Part shown: piece by piece, positions 28,431-37,491 of the stretch
Position numbering within the stretch: position 1 is the stretch's first letter
How the letters are laid out: each line of letters begins with the position of its first letter
Assembly: GCF_028752835.1 (NCBI RefSeq)
Contig: NZ_CP087952.1
Location: forward strand, 2,709,041-2,773,040
From: Desulfosarcina sp. BuS5
GTDB taxonomy: Bacteria > Desulfobacterota > Desulfobacteria > Desulfobacterales > BuS5
Direction of reading: 5' to 3'
Length of the DNA: 64,000 bases
Position numbers and translations under genes: made by a program
Notes under the pieces: model-generated
The model's input: only the letters and a program-made list of their open reading frames with translations
Databases searched by the model: none
Told to the model about the DNA's origin: nothing

Positions 28431-28513
28431 TTCACTATGCAACTGTTACCACGCCTTGAAGACGAACAAAAATTCTGCACGATATGCGTAGATTATTTCC
28501 TTCCAGTTCCCTT
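28353..28513. repeat. MITE-like inverted repeat, family 5, inserted at the end of trmN6
   Basis: Arms of about 75 bases pair almost end to end: AGGGAACT...AATAATCTACGCAT against ATGCGTAGATTATT...AGTTCCCT. The loop is near TATAGTTCACTATG at 28426-28439. It supplies the last 25 or so codons of trmN6. Confidence 0.85.
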
Positions 28514-28574
28514 AATTTCACTGAATTATCGGTCAAAGCCTTTGGTTGACGTATTATCATAGGGATGAGAGTCT

Positions 28575-29483
28575 ATGCTTAAAAAAAAAATCACATCTAT
28601 TACCCACTGCGGTCGTGAAATCACAGTTCAGGAGCTTGAGGATATAAAGGAAACCGTTAGTATGTTCCAGCGGTTAAGCCGTGTAGAGTTGGCGCAGACA
28701 ATAGCGGAAAACCTGCAATGGTATAGAGCATCAGGAACCAACAAGGTGGATGCCAGTCTTAAGTTATTGGAAAAACTGGAGTCCCAGGGTTTTTTAAAAC
28801 TTCCTGAAAAGCGGATAAAATCCAAATATACAATTAAAAAAAAAATTTTAATAACCGACAAAACAGGGCCCCAGCCTGAAATATCTTGCAACCTCAAGGA
28901 GTTATGTCCAGTTAAACTGGAGATTGTAAAAGATAAAGATGTTGCAGCGCTATGGAAAGAATATGTATCACGTTATCATTACCTGGGATACAATAGGCCC
29001 TTTGGGTATACGCTGCGATATTTTATTACAAGCGAGCTTGGTAGATTAGGTTGTATCCTATTTTCCGGTGCAGCAAAATCCATGGGTACAAGGGACAGTT
29101 GGATAGGCTGGACGGAAAAGCAACGTTTGAACAATCTGGCCTGGGTCATTAATAATTCGCGGTTTTTGATTTTTCCATGGGTACGGGTTCAAAATCTTGC
29201 CAGCCATGTATTTGGTCAAATCAACCGACAAATAAGTACACACTGGCAAGAGAATTGGGGGTATTCTCCGGTATTAATGGAGACTTTTGTAGATCCGATT
29301 CATTATCAAGGCACCTGTTACAATGCGGCCAATTGGCAATACTTGGGGCTGACAACCGGCCAGGGTCTTGTTCGAAAGGGCAAGAGCTACAGCACCACAC
29401 CCAAGAAAATATTAGTAAAACCGCTGGCAAAAAATTTTCGTGATATACTTTGTTCGGAAAAACTTGTTGGGAGAATGATATGA
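28575..29483 (+). CDS. DUF4338 / DruA-family protein
   Basis: 302 residues. The N-terminal 75 residues look like a helical DNA-binding part (GREITVQELEDIKETV, RVELAQTIAENLQWYRASG). The DUF4338 core starts near 130: WKEYVSRYHYLGYNRPFGYTLRYF, LGRLGCILFSGAAKSMGTRDSWIGW, NNSRFLIFPWVRVQNLASHV, and DPIHYQGTCYNAANWQYLGLTTGQG. The family includes DruA of the Druantia defence locus and many solo copies that behave like mobile genes. No other Druantia genes are here, so a defence role is not supported. It lies between a MITE and korDABC. Confidence 0.75.
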   Translation: MLKKKITSITHCGREITVQELEDIKETVSMFQRLSRVELAQTIAENLQWYRASGTNKVDASLKLLEKLESQGFLKLPEKRIKSKYTIKKKILITDKTGPQPEISCNLKELCPVKLEIVKDKDVAALWKEYVSRYHYLGYNRPFGYTLRYFITSELGRLGCILFSGAAKSMGTRDSWIGWTEKQRLNNLAWVINNSRFLIFPWVRVQNLASHVFGQINRQISTHWQENWGYSPVLMETFVDPIHYQGTCYNAANWQYLGLTTGQGLVRKGKSYSTTPKKILVKPLAKNFRDILCSEKLVGRMI

Positions 29484-29651
29484 GCAACCTCAGCAGACCT
29501 CCAAATCGCGAAGATATCAAGAAGCATAGATCGGCTTGATGGTTTCAAGACAGAATAGAATTCGTTTAATTCTTATTGACATTAACCGGCAAAATGAATA
29601 CGGATGTTTCAGTTATGCTATCGAAGAATAATGGAGACAAGGAATATCAAT

Positions 29652-29891
29652 ATGGGGAGGCCTGAATTAAAAGAGCATATAATTAACCGGGACTGGTGTA
29701 AAGGATGCGGTATATGTGTACATTTCTGCCCGAAAAATGTTTTGGAGCTTGATTCTGATGCAAAGGTTTCTGCAGCCAGACCGGACGATTGTATATGTTG
29801 CAGACTTTGTGAATTAAGGTGCCCCGACCTTGCTATTGAAGTGAAAAAGGTTAATTTTAATGAAAGGGAAGATAAAATTCGTTCAGGGTAA
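29652..29891 (+). CDS. korD: 2-oxoacid:ferredoxin oxidoreductase, delta (ferredoxin) subunit
   Basis: About 79 residues with two 4Fe-4S motifs: CKGCGICVHFCPKNV and CICCRLCELRCPDLA. ATG at 29652 is preferred, with GGAGACAAGG upstream; 29631 is an alternative start. The stop lies inside the next gene: its end overlaps the korA start by 32 bases, a sign of translational coupling. It carries electrons from the TPP subunit to soluble ferredoxin. It is the first gene of korDABC. Confidence 0.85.
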   Translation: MGRPELKEHIINRDWCKGCGICVHFCPKNVLELDSDAKVSAARPDDCICCRLCELRCPDLAIEVKKVNFNEREDKIRSG

Positions 29892-31008
29892 TGAGGCCTG
29901 TGTGGAGGCAGCTATGTACGCGGGGCTTGATTTTTTTGCAGGTTACCCGATCACGCCTTCCACAGAGATCGCCGAGCATCTCTCTTACAGACTTCCTCAA
30001 CAAGGTGGCAAATTTTTGCAAATGGAGGATGAAATTGCGTCCATGTGCGCAATAATAGGTGCATCTTTGACCGGCCATAAAGTGATGACCGCCACCAGTG
30101 GGCCCGGTTTTTCCCTGATGCAGGAGGCTTTGGGCTATGCTGTAATGGCGGAAATCCCTGCTGTAATAGTCAATGTCCAGAGGGGAGGCCCTTCCACAGG
30201 CAATCCCACCCATGTCAGTCAGGGGGATGTTAATCAAGCACGCTGGGGCACTCACGGCGACCACGCCATTATTACTCTCACAGCTTCCAGCCATCAGGAT
30301 CTGTTTGGTATCACTGTTGATGCCTTTAATATGGCCGAAACTTACAGAACGCCTGTTATACTTCTACTAGATGAAGTTATCGGTCACATGCGGGAAAAAC
30401 TTGTGGTACCTGAAGATGGAGAAATTCCACTTGTTAAAAGGCTGAGAACATCTCTAAAAGAAGGCGTGGACTATCATCCTTATTTCCCAAGGGAAGACGG
30501 CCGGATTCCCATGTCGGACTTTGGAGGGGTCCACCGCTACAATGTTACCGGGCTCTATCATGATATGTGGGGCTTTCCGTCAGACAACCCAAGGCTGGTT
30601 CATGATCTCATCAGGCATCTTGTTGATAAAATACAGAATGACAGGCATGTTATAACCAGGTGCAATAAATATCACCTTGACGATGCCAGAACTATTTTGA
30701 TTGCTTATGGTTCTGCAGCAAGATCAGCCCATCATGTAGTGGAAACAAGCAGGCGCGAGGGGCAGCGCGTGGGCCTTTTGGAACTTAAGACTTTATGGCC
30801 GTTTCCACACGGGCTTGTTAGGGAAAAATGCGCCAAAGCAAGAACTATTATTGTTGTTGAGATGAATATGGGGCAGGTTCTTGCCGGAGTAAAACAAGCG
30901 GTGGATAATCCTGAATCCGTATTTCTGGCAAATCGTATCGACGGGGTTCTTATAAAACCGGTTGATATAACCGGAATAATGCGTATCATCCAGGGCCGGG
31001 GAGTATAA
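29860..31008 (+). CDS. korA: 2-oxoacid:ferredoxin oxidoreductase, alpha subunit
   Basis: 382 residues. GNEACVEAAMYAGLDFFAGYPITPSTEIAEHL is the domain I opening of the KorA/PorA group. MEDEIASMCAIIGASLTGHKVMTATSGPGFSLMQEALGYA, VNVQRGGPSTGNPT and LLLDEVIGHMREK follow, with the C-terminal domain II segment LLELKTLWPFPHGLV. It most resembles 2-oxoglutarate-type enzymes, which convert the keto acid and CoA to acyl-CoA, CO2 and reduced ferredoxin, here probably in a reductive or oxidative TCA branch. Substrate is inference. KorB follows after 3 bases. Confidence 0.92.
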   Translation: MKGKIKFVQGNEACVEAAMYAGLDFFAGYPITPSTEIAEHLSYRLPQQGGKFLQMEDEIASMCAIIGASLTGHKVMTATSGPGFSLMQEALGYAVMAEIPAVIVNVQRGGPSTGNPTHVSQGDVNQARWGTHGDHAIITLTASSHQDLFGITVDAFNMAETYRTPVILLLDEVIGHMREKLVVPEDGEIPLVKRLRTSLKEGVDYHPYFPREDGRIPMSDFGGVHRYNVTGLYHDMWGFPSDNPRLVHDLIRHLVDKIQNDRHVITRCNKYHLDDARTILIAYGSAARSAHHVVETSRREGQRVGLLELKTLWPFPHGLVREKCAKARTIIVVEMNMGQVLAGVKQAVDNPESVFLANRIDGVLIKPVDITGIMRIIQGRGV

Positions 31009-31011
31009 TTT

Positions 31012-31815
31012 ATGGGAGTCAAAGATTATATCAGGGCAAGATTCTTTCCGCATATCTGGTGCCCTGGCTGCGGGCACGGCATAGTGCTAAACAGCCTGCT
31101 TACAGCCATAGAAAAACTTGGTTTAAGTAAAAATGATATTGTATTTGTTTCCGGAATAGGGTGCTCTTCCAGAATTTCGGGATATGTCGATTTTCATACT
31201 CTACACACTATCCACGGCCGGGCCGTTGCCTTTGCCACGGGTGTTAAAATGAGCCGTCCTGGGCTGAATATTATAGTACCCATGGGTGATGGTGATGCTT
31301 TGGCCATAGGTGGAAACCATTTTATACATGCAGCCCGGCGTAATCTTGATCTTACTGCAATCGTAATGAATAACCGCATCTACGGAATGACCGGGGGGCA
31401 GTTTTCACCCTTGTCGGGATATGGCGTCAAAGCCACTACCGCCCCGTATTATAATATAGATCACGGATTTGATATAGCAGAGCTGTCTGTTGCTGCCGGG
31501 GCGACATTTGTGGCACGCTCAACCACCTATCATGTTAAACAGCTTACAAATATATTTTGTAAGGCCATCCTGCACAAGGGCTTCTCCGTGGTTGAAGTCC
31601 TTTCCCAATGTCCGACGTACTTTGGGAGAAAAAATAATGCCGGCAGCGCTGTAGATATGATGGAGTTCTATAAAAATAATACCATACCCAAAGGATCAAA
31701 GGCTAAAGATGAGAATCCGGATCTGATTGAACGGGGTATTTTTGTTCAAAAGAAACTGCCTGAATACTGTGAAGAGTATGATAAAATTATTAAAATAGCA
31801 AAGAACCGGAGTTGA
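31012..31815 (+). CDS. korB: 2-oxoacid:ferredoxin oxidoreductase, beta (TPP) subunit
   Basis: 267 residues. FPHIWCPGCGHGIVLNSLL, GIGCSSRISGYVDFHTLHTIHGRAVAFATG, and the TPP/Mg motif MGDGDALAIGGNHFIHAARRN, then NNRIYGMTGGQFSPLS. It binds thiamine pyrophosphate and performs decarboxylation. It is translationally tied to korA (3-base gap) and korC (start overlaps the stop region). Confidence 0.95.
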   Translation: MGVKDYIRARFFPHIWCPGCGHGIVLNSLLTAIEKLGLSKNDIVFVSGIGCSSRISGYVDFHTLHTIHGRAVAFATGVKMSRPGLNIIVPMGDGDALAIGGNHFIHAARRNLDLTAIVMNNRIYGMTGGQFSPLSGYGVKATTAPYYNIDHGFDIAELSVAAGATFVARSTTYHVKQLTNIFCKAILHKGFSVVEVLSQCPTYFGRKNNAGSAVDMMEFYKNNTIPKGSKAKDENPDLIERGIFVQKKLPEYCEEYDKIIKIAKNRS

Positions 31816-31817
31816 TT

Positions 31818-32378
31818 ATGAAACGAAGCAGACTGGTTTTTACAGGTTCCGGAGGGCAGGGAGTTATAACCGCTGCTATTCTTGTTGCTGAAGCCGCCGT
31901 ACTTCATGAGAATCTTAATGCTGTTCAGTCTCAAGTATACGGTCCTGCTGCAAGGGGCGGGGCTGCTCGAAGCGATGTGATAATTGCGGATTCAACAATA
32001 TATTATCCCAAGGTTACCGAACCCAATCTGCTTGTATGCTTGACACAGGAGTCCTACAATAAATATTCTTCCATAATCAGGCCGGGCGGGCTGCTCCTTA
32101 CAGATACGAAATACGTAAAAACAGAAAGAAGGGTATCCGCTAATCAGGTGGAACTCCCAATTTACGAAACAGTACTTAAAAAGATCGGCAAACCGATTGT
32201 TTTTAATATATGTATGCTGGGTGTTATAATCGGGTTAACGAAAATCGTACAACCTGACTCGGTCATGAAGGTGCTTAGCTCGAAATTTTCGCCTGCTCTC
32301 CAAGCCATAAACAGGAAAGCTCTTGAACTGGGTATTGAGTTATGCATTGACACGCGGCCGAATCAGCCTTTCATATAG
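31818..32378 (+). CDS. korC: 2-oxoacid:ferredoxin oxidoreductase, gamma subunit
   Basis: 186 residues from ATG 31818; a TTG at 31812 overlaps the korB stop and is less likely. FTGSGGQGVITAAILVAEAAV is the family signature, followed by VQSQVYGPAARGGAARSDVIIAD and FNICMLGVIIGLTKIV. It completes the KorDABC complex. Its last 39 bases overlap the 3' end of recD2 on the other strand. Confidence 0.92.
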   Translation: MKRSRLVFTGSGGQGVITAAILVAEAAVLHENLNAVQSQVYGPAARGGAARSDVIIADSTIYYPKVTEPNLLVCLTQESYNKYSSIIRPGGLLLTDTKYVKTERRVSANQVELPIYETVLKKIGKPIVFNICMLGVIIGLTKIVQPDSVMKVLSSKFSPALQAINRKALELGIELCIDTRPNQPFI

Positions 32379-34541
32379 AGACGAAAGCCGTTCCGTCGGT
32401 CTGTTGTTTTTAAGCGCGATTCCCAAAGCTTTTTTCATACCGACAATTATTACCAAACGCTTTCCCCTGGTTATGGCGGTATAGACCAGGTTCCTCTGAA
32501 GCATGGGATAGTGGCTGGTCATTAATGGGATGATGACGGCAGGATATTCCGACCCCTGTGACTTGTGAACAGAAATAGCATAAGATAGTGTAAGCTCATC
32601 AAGTTCCGTGAAGTCGTATTCTACTATTCTTTCGTAATACTTCACAAAGACCCTTTTTTGCCCTTTGTCGATTGAATCAACAATTCCGATATCGCCATTA
32701 AAAACATCTTTTTGGTAATTATTCTTTAAATGCATTACTTTGTCGCCGGCCTTGAACATGGTGCCCCTGTTCTCCACAGAGAGGGTGTTATTGTTAAGAG
32801 CCTGTTGAAGCACTTGGTTGAGATTTATGGTCCCTACTTTTCCTTTGTGCATTGGGGTAATTACCTGAATTCCTTCAAGACGATGGAGATAAAATTTTTC
32901 AGGGATTCTTTTTGTGCATAATTCCAGAATTGTTTCCACAACAGAATCAGGGTTTTCCTTTTCTATAAAATAGAACTCTGAATGCACCTTTTCCGCTTTT
33001 AAATCAGGCTGCTTGCCATTACGAATATTATGCGCATTAATAACTATTTGGCTTTCTTTGGCCTGTCTGAAAATTTTTTTCAGTTCAAATGTTTTAATGA
33101 TCCCGGATTTGATTATATCTGAAAAAATATTGCCCGGCCCTATTGACGGCAACTGAAAAACATCACCAACTATTATCAGGACTGAAGTTAAAGGGATTGC
33201 GTTAAGAATATGAAACATCAGGATTATATCTACCATTGAGGCTTCATCTATAATCAGCGCATCTGCTTCTAGAGGATTGTCCCTATTTTTTTCAAAACAT
33301 TCATCCGACGGGTTGTAGCCTAGCATTTTGTGTATAGTGGCCGCCTTTTTATCGGTAACTTCTGATAAACGTCTTGCAGCTCGGCCGGTTGGCGCGGCAA
33401 GGAGAATCTTTTTTCCAAGAATTTCAAAAACAATGGTAATGGCGCGGATTAGAGTAGTCTTGCCTGTCCCCGGTCCTCCGGTGATTACAGCAATCCTGTG
33501 GGCAATGATTTCTTCAATTACTGCAAGTTGGTCCGGTGAAAGATTTATGGAAAGTCTTTTAAGCGTTTCTGCTGTTATTATATCCTGACCTATATCCTGA
33601 AACATAACCGGAACGGATAAGAGCGCTTTAAGTTTTTCGGCAACGCCTTTTTCCGCCTGGTAAATTATTTTTGAATAGACTGCCCGGCAGTCGTGATCCT
33701 TAACCGGTTCATCAATAACAATATCCCCGGATTTCACAAGTTCTGCCATGCTATCATTGATTAAAGTGGTTTCAACGCCTGTAAGCCTGTTGCAACCACT
33801 TATAAGCCTCTCCTCAAAAACAAAAACATCGCCATTTTTTATAGCCCCTTCAATAAAATAAAGAATAGAAGCTTTAATTCTCTCTGGAGAGTTTGCAGGC
33901 ATACCGAGTTTTATGGCCATGAGATCAGCGGCATGGAAATCTATGCCATCGATTTCTGTTGCCATACAATAGGGATTTTTACAGATAAGATCCACCGCAT
34001 CACGGCCGTATTTCTTTAAAATTCTAGCACTTAATGATGCGTTTAAGCCATGCTCACTAAGGAAAATCATCAGTCTTCGTATTGCATGGTGTTCTTCCCA
34101 GGCCCTGCCGATAATTGCCGCCTTTTTTTTTCCTATTCCGTCAATTTCGAGCAGTCTATCAGGTTTTTTTTCTATTATCTCAAGTGTATCCTCTCCAAAC
34201 CGGCTTATCAGACTCTCGACCAGAGCAGAGCCTATGCCCTTTATCAAACCTGATTTAAGATATTTTCTAATGCCGTCAACCGTTGCCGGAAGCGTAACTT
34301 CAAAGCTTTCTATCCGGAACTGTTCTCCGTACCTTGGATTTGTTTCCCATAAACCTTTTATTTCCAGGGCTTCTCCGGGATTCACACAGGGCAGATAACC
34401 TATGATGGTTACAAGATTATTAATCTTCTCTGTTCTGAATTTTGCGATCGTATAGTGGTTTTCTGCGTTGAAATAGGTAATCTGTTCCAGATGTCCGGCC
34501 AAAGATGTCAAATTTGGAGATGTAATATTTAGCGATGTCAT
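32340..34541 (-). CDS. recD2: RecD2-type 5'-3' DNA helicase
   Basis: 733 residues. N-terminal OB-like region, then tandem helix-hairpin-helix motifs (IKGIGSALVESLISRFG; LEIDGIGKKKAAIIG), which mark RecD2 rather than RecBCD-associated RecD. Walker A is AVITGGPGTGKTTLIRA near residue 350, Walker B LIIDEASMVDI, and motif III VLIIVGDVFQLPSIGPG. C-terminal motifs V-VI are LTLSYAISVHKSQGSEYPAV and NLVYTAITRGKRLVIIVG. A role in repair and replication-fork processing is known for the family. Its start overlaps the gmhB stop by 4 bases. Confidence 0.95.
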   Translation of the reverse strand: MTSLNITSPNLTSLAGHLEQITYFNAENHYTIAKFRTEKINNLVTIIGYLPCVNPGEALEIKGLWETNPRYGEQFRIESFEVTLPATVDGIRKYLKSGLIKGIGSALVESLISRFGEDTLEIIEKKPDRLLEIDGIGKKKAAIIGRAWEEHHAIRRLMIFLSEHGLNASLSARILKKYGRDAVDLICKNPYCMATEIDGIDFHAADLMAIKLGMPANSPERIKASILYFIEGAIKNGDVFVFEERLISGCNRLTGVETTLINDSMAELVKSGDIVIDEPVKDHDCRAVYSKIIYQAEKGVAEKLKALLSVPVMFQDIGQDIITAETLKRLSINLSPDQLAVIEEIIAHRIAVITGGPGTGKTTLIRAITIVFEILGKKILLAAPTGRAARRLSEVTDKKAATIHKMLGYNPSDECFEKNRDNPLEADALIIDEASMVDIILMFHILNAIPLTSVLIIVGDVFQLPSIGPGNIFSDIIKSGIIKTFELKKIFRQAKESQIVINAHNIRNGKQPDLKAEKVHSEFYFIEKENPDSVVETILELCTKRIPEKFYLHRLEGIQVITPMHKGKVGTINLNQVLQQALNNNTLSVENRGTMFKAGDKVMHLKNNYQKDVFNGDIGIVDSIDKGQKRVFVKYYERIVEYDFTELDELTLSYAISVHKSQGSEYPAVIIPLMTSHYPMLQRNLVYTAITRGKRLVIIVGMKKALGIALKNNRPTERLSSLYERLIRPRVNA

Positions 34542-35146
34542 ATTATATTGGTATAATGGGGGATAATCCAGTTGACTGCATGATACAGGTCCTTTGCGAT
34601 AAAATCCGGGCGAATATTTTTTTCTATAAGAGTTTCTTCAGCTTTATTTCCGTTGCCGGTTCTAACCAGAACATTCAGTCCGCACCCGGCATTAACAGCG
34701 CATTCGATATCTTTGGAACTGTCGCCCACCATTACGGCGGAAGAGATATCAAGCTTGTATGCTTTTTGAGCCATATAAATCAGACCCGGTTCAGGTTTAC
34801 GGCATCGGCATCGGTCTTCGGGCATATGAGGACAGTAAAAAATATCATTGATAAGTCCTCCACCTTTTTCAATTTCCCGCATCATCCTGCTGTGAATATA
34901 TTCGAGACCTTTTTTAGATATCATGCCTCTGTTTATTGCAGACTGATTTGTTATTATAAAAACAATAAATCCGTTTAGCGTCAGCCGCTTGACGGCCTCA
35001 ATACTGCCAGGCAAAAACTGAAACTCAGGCCAGCTTTTAATATAGTCCGGTGAATCATGATTTATAACGCCATCCCTGTCCAGAAAAGCAATCTTTTTAA
35101 TAGGCCTCGATGAAGTCAATCCTTTAATAATCGGCTTTTGCGTCAT
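34538..35146 (-). CDS. gmhB: D,D-heptose 1,7-bisphosphate 7-phosphatase
   Basis: 202 residues of the HAD superfamily. Motif I is AFLDRDGVINHD, motif II FIITNQSAINRG, the zinc-binding loop CPHMPEDRCRCRKPEPG has the Cys/His pattern typical of GmhB, and motif IV is VMVGDSSKDIECA. It removes the 7-phosphate in ADP-heptose synthesis for the LPS core. The start lies inside the preceding DUF4124 gene end (23-base overlap), so DUF4124-gmhB-recD2 is one operon. Confidence 0.92.
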   Translation of the reverse strand: MTQKPIIKGLTSSRPIKKIAFLDRDGVINHDSPDYIKSWPEFQFLPGSIEAVKRLTLNGFIVFIITNQSAINRGMISKKGLEYIHSRMMREIEKGGGLINDIFYCPHMPEDRCRCRKPEPGLIYMAQKAYKLDISSAVMVGDSSKDIECAVNAGCGLNVLVRTGNGNKAEETLIEKNIRPDFIAKDLYHAVNWIIPHYTNII

Positions 35147-35663
35147 TATTTTTTTTGTCTTCTTTATCCATTTGTATAGATTTATTATATTCTTCTATCT
35201 CGGCGTTTAATTCAGCCTTATTTTTTTTATAATTTTCAATCTTCTCTTTTATCAATAAAGCCTTTTTATTATAGCTTTCAACCTGCGCTTTGGTTTTAAG
35301 ATTTTTTTTGGTGTTCGCAAGTTCTGCATTCTCCTTTTTCAAAAGAATGTATTCTTGTTCCAATGCATTTTTTCTATTATTCAAATTTGCGGCAGGATCA
35401 TTACTTGTATTATCAAGAGGCCCATCTTCCTCGGGCTGAATTTCTGCGGACTCTTCAGCATACCCGGATTCTTTAGATGACTCGGTTTTTTTTTCAGGCT
35501 CACCATATTCTATAACCCCGGGTCTTTGATTCTCAGGCACTTCGCTTAAATTATCCGTAAAAAAAATATTCCCTTCCTTGTCAATATACTTGTAAAATTC
35601 TGCAAATGCACCAACAGTGCTGAATAATAAAGCGATTAATATAATAAAAAGTCTAAGTTTCAT
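35124..35663 (-). CDS. DUF4124-containing secreted coiled-coil protein
   Basis: 179 residues from MKLRLFIILIALL, chosen for the signal peptide and the GAGGG ribosome site; an upstream in-frame start at 35717 adds 18 residues without a signal. Cleavage is likely after GAFA. FYKYIDKEGNIFFTDNLSEVPENQR is the DUF4124 motif. It is followed by an acidic linker and a long coiled coil (about 95-160, rich in Lys, Glu and Asn). It is probably periplasmic and of unknown function. Confidence 0.8.
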   Translation of the reverse strand: MKLRLFIILIALLFSTVGAFAEFYKYIDKEGNIFFTDNLSEVPENQRPGVIEYGEPEKKTESSKESGYAEESAEIQPEEDGPLDNTSNDPAANLNNRKNALEQEYILLKKENAELANTKKNLKTKAQVESYNKKALLIKEKIENYKKNKAELNAEIEEYNKSIQMDKEDKKNNDAKADY

Positions 35664-35690
35664 GGGATTTCCCTCATTATAATCAATTAG

Positions 35691-35918
35691 TGCTTGAACG
35701 AAAACCCTATTAATCAAAATAAAACAAGGTGTTATTGTTCGTTTATTTAAATGAAGTTTTAGGTGTTAGGTTTTAGGTGTTAAAGGAAAAATAAAACATG
35801 TTTAGAGCTAATACATACCTAATACATACCTAAAAGCTAATCGCTTTAAATCTTCGTTTAAAAAAAAAGCTGGAAATAGTTATTTTATCAACATGATAGA
35901 TAGTTTTCGTTCGGGCAC
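35691..35918. repeat. MITE-like inverted repeat, family 3
   Basis: TGCTTGAACGAAAAC at the left and GTTTTCGTTCGGGCA at the right form the ends. The left end recurs at 21016-21055. Inside, TTTTAGGTGTTAGG is repeated in tandem at about 35757-35784 and TAATACATACCTAA is duplicated near 35810-35832. No gene lies in the 283-base gap. Confidence 0.65.
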
Positions 35919-35946
35919 CAATTAGGTAAGTTATAGATTTCCAGAC

Positions 35947-36627
35947 CTATAAAAGTTCAAACATATCTTTACCCGCTCCGCATATTGGGCACTCCCAGTC
36001 GTCCGGCAGATCCTTAAAGGCTATGCCTGGTGCAACGTCGCTGCCCGGATCTCCTTTTTCAGGATCATAAACATAACTGCAAACAGAGCATTGATATTTG
36101 GGTAATGATGCCGTTTTTTTAACCTTCGGAATAAAGGTCGGAGCGGTTTTAGGGGTTGTACCCCGTTTTACCTGGTGGTAATAGGCATAGGTCATCCGTT
36201 CCCCGTCTTTTAGCACCTCAGCCGCCGTCATTTCACCGATAAACAGGGTATGGGTCGTCAGCTCTAATTGATTAATTACTTTTGCCTCAAGATAGGCCAC
36301 CGTGTTATCCAAAATCACCGGAACATTTGTCTCACTTTTCCGATAATTAATATCAGCGAATTTATCAACTTCTCTTCCCGACTTAAATCCAAACTGGCCG
36401 ATCAGGCTAAGCGGGGCATCCTGGGCAAGAATGGAGACGCCGAACAGATTACTGGAAGAGATAAATTCATGGGTAAGATTCTGTTTGTTAATACCTATGG
36501 CAATGGTAGGGGGTTCAGACGTCACCTGAAAAACGGCATTAGCGACCTGCCCGTTGATTTTGTCGTCTTTTGTTGAAGTTATCAAGTAAAGACCATAGCT
36601 AAGCTTATATAAAACCGTGGGATTCAT
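35947..36627 (-). CDS. Flavin reductase domain fused to rubredoxin
   Basis: 226 residues. The N-terminal 150 residues are an FMN-binding flavin reductase/flavoredoxin fold ([46 protein letters not shown]). The C-terminal 50 residues are rubredoxin: [20 protein letters not shown] and [14 protein letters not shown], with all four cysteines. Such high-molecular-weight rubredoxins pass electrons from NADH or ferredoxin to oxygen or NO detoxification partners in anaerobes. No flavodiiron protein is adjacent. It sits in a small redox cluster with glutaredoxin and ferredoxin. Confidence 0.92.
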   Translation of the reverse strand: MNPTVLYKLSYGLYLITSTKDDKINGQVANAVFQVTSEPPTIAIGINKQNLTHEFISSSNLFGVSILAQDAPLSLIGQFGFKSGREVDKFADINYRKSETNVPVILDNTVAYLEAKVINQLELTTHTLFIGEMTAAEVLKDGERMTYAYYHQVKRGTTPKTAPTFIPKVKKTASLPKYQCSVCSYVYDPEKGDPGSDVAPGIAFKDLPDDWECPICGAGKDMFELL

Positions 36628-36693
36628 TCTTGGACTCCTTTAATCATAAAATCAAGTATGTTTTGCAATATCCATTTATTCCGCCATTTATCT

Positions 36694-36948
36694 TCAAGAC
36701 CCTTGATCGGGACTATTCAATAACTTTTCCAGATGATCACCGTCAAAGCCGACCATCACCTCGCCGCCGACAGATATCACAGGCACAGATGTGGCGCCTC
36801 CTGAAATCTTCCTCATTTCTTTTAGTGCTTCGCTGTCCGCAGCGACATCATAGGCTTCATACTCGACTCCTTTTTCGGAAAGAAACTCTTTCGCCTTTTT
36901 ACAATAGGAGCATGTTGACGTGGTATATATCTTCACTTTTTTTGCCAT
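36694..36948 (-). CDS. Glutaredoxin-like protein
   Basis: 84 residues. VKIYTTSTCSYCKKAKEFLSE holds the CxxC active site (CSYC) at about 13-16, followed by the cis-Pro segment TSVPVISVGGEVMVGFDGDHLEKLL. It is the short NrdH/glutaredoxin type and probably reduces disulfides in the cytosol. A GGAGG site precedes the start. It lies 66 bases upstream of the flavin reductase-rubredoxin gene. Confidence 0.9.
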   Translation of the reverse strand: MAKKVKIYTTSTCSYCKKAKEFLSEKGVEYEAYDVAADSEALKEMRKISGGATSVPVISVGGEVMVGFDGDHLEKLLNSPDQGS

Positions 36949-37004
36949 GGTGTTTCCTCACCTCCTTATTAATAAACCCGCATACCGCAAGCCTGTCAGG
37001 CGGT

Positions 37005-37133
37005 TATAGATTTTCAGATAATTACCCGATTTTAAAAATTGGCACAAGGCCAGAGGGGGTAGGGGTTCAAAATTTTGAACCCCTACTTCGACGACCGATA
37101 ACGCAGTGAAATTATTTATGTGAAAATCTATAG
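37005..37133. repeat. MITE family 1, copy B, with a different internal palindrome
   Basis: Ends TATAGATTTTCAGATAATTA and TTTATGTGAAAATCTATAG match copy A at 18339. The centre is the 28-base palindrome also found after glnA (arms GTAGGGGTTCAAAA). Copy A has an unrelated hairpin in the same place. It separates the ferredoxin and glutaredoxin genes. Confidence 0.8.
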
Positions 37134-37135
37134 GT

Positions 37136-37342
37136 TTAAATTTGTTCCCAGGTGATACAATCCTGGGGGCAGTTCTTGATCGCCTCTTCCACCTCGGATT
37201 CAGGATAGTTTGTCAGCTCACAAACTTCTACATAACCTGCCTCATTAATCCTGAAAACTGAAGGCGTTACTTCGATGCAGATTCCGCATAAAACGCATTC
37301 GCTAAGCTCAACCACCGGTACTTTCAAAACAATTCTACTCAA
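37136..37342 (-). CDS. Small single-cluster ferredoxin
   Basis: 68 residues with CVLCGIC near residue 17 and CPQDC near 59, the pattern of a single 4Fe-4S (or 3Fe-4S) ferredoxin of the Fer4_15/Fer4_13 kind. The segment PSVFRINEAGYVEV is typical. It is an electron carrier, with partner unknown. The stop codon touches the end of the MITE at 37005-37133. Confidence 0.88.
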   Translation of the reverse strand: MSRIVLKVPVVELSECVLCGICIEVTPSVFRINEAGYVEVCELTNYPESEVEEAIKNCPQDCITWEQI

Positions 37343-37375
37343 TCATTACCTTTCTTATGGGTTTTATATGTTACC

Positions 37376-37444
37376 CCGCTTATTCTTCCAGTTCAAATTC
37401 ATACTTGGCTGCACCGCTTTTAGCCTCTCCAGGCTTAGGGTTTA
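37376..37444 (-). pseudogene. Possible C-terminal remnant of a lost gene
   Basis: A 22-codon open stretch bounded by stops ends KSGAAKYEFELEE, which looks like the tail of a real protein but has no start or body. It fills the 149-base gap between ferredoxin and nhaA. Very tentative. Confidence 0.2.
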
Positions 37445-37491
37445 GATGCCGTTAACAGATACATTAAAAATGGTATTGCAGAGAGCTTAAC

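Noticed and set aside
28575-29483. Druantia defence system
   Set aside because: Only a DruA-like protein is present; no DruB-E or large helicase gene is nearby.
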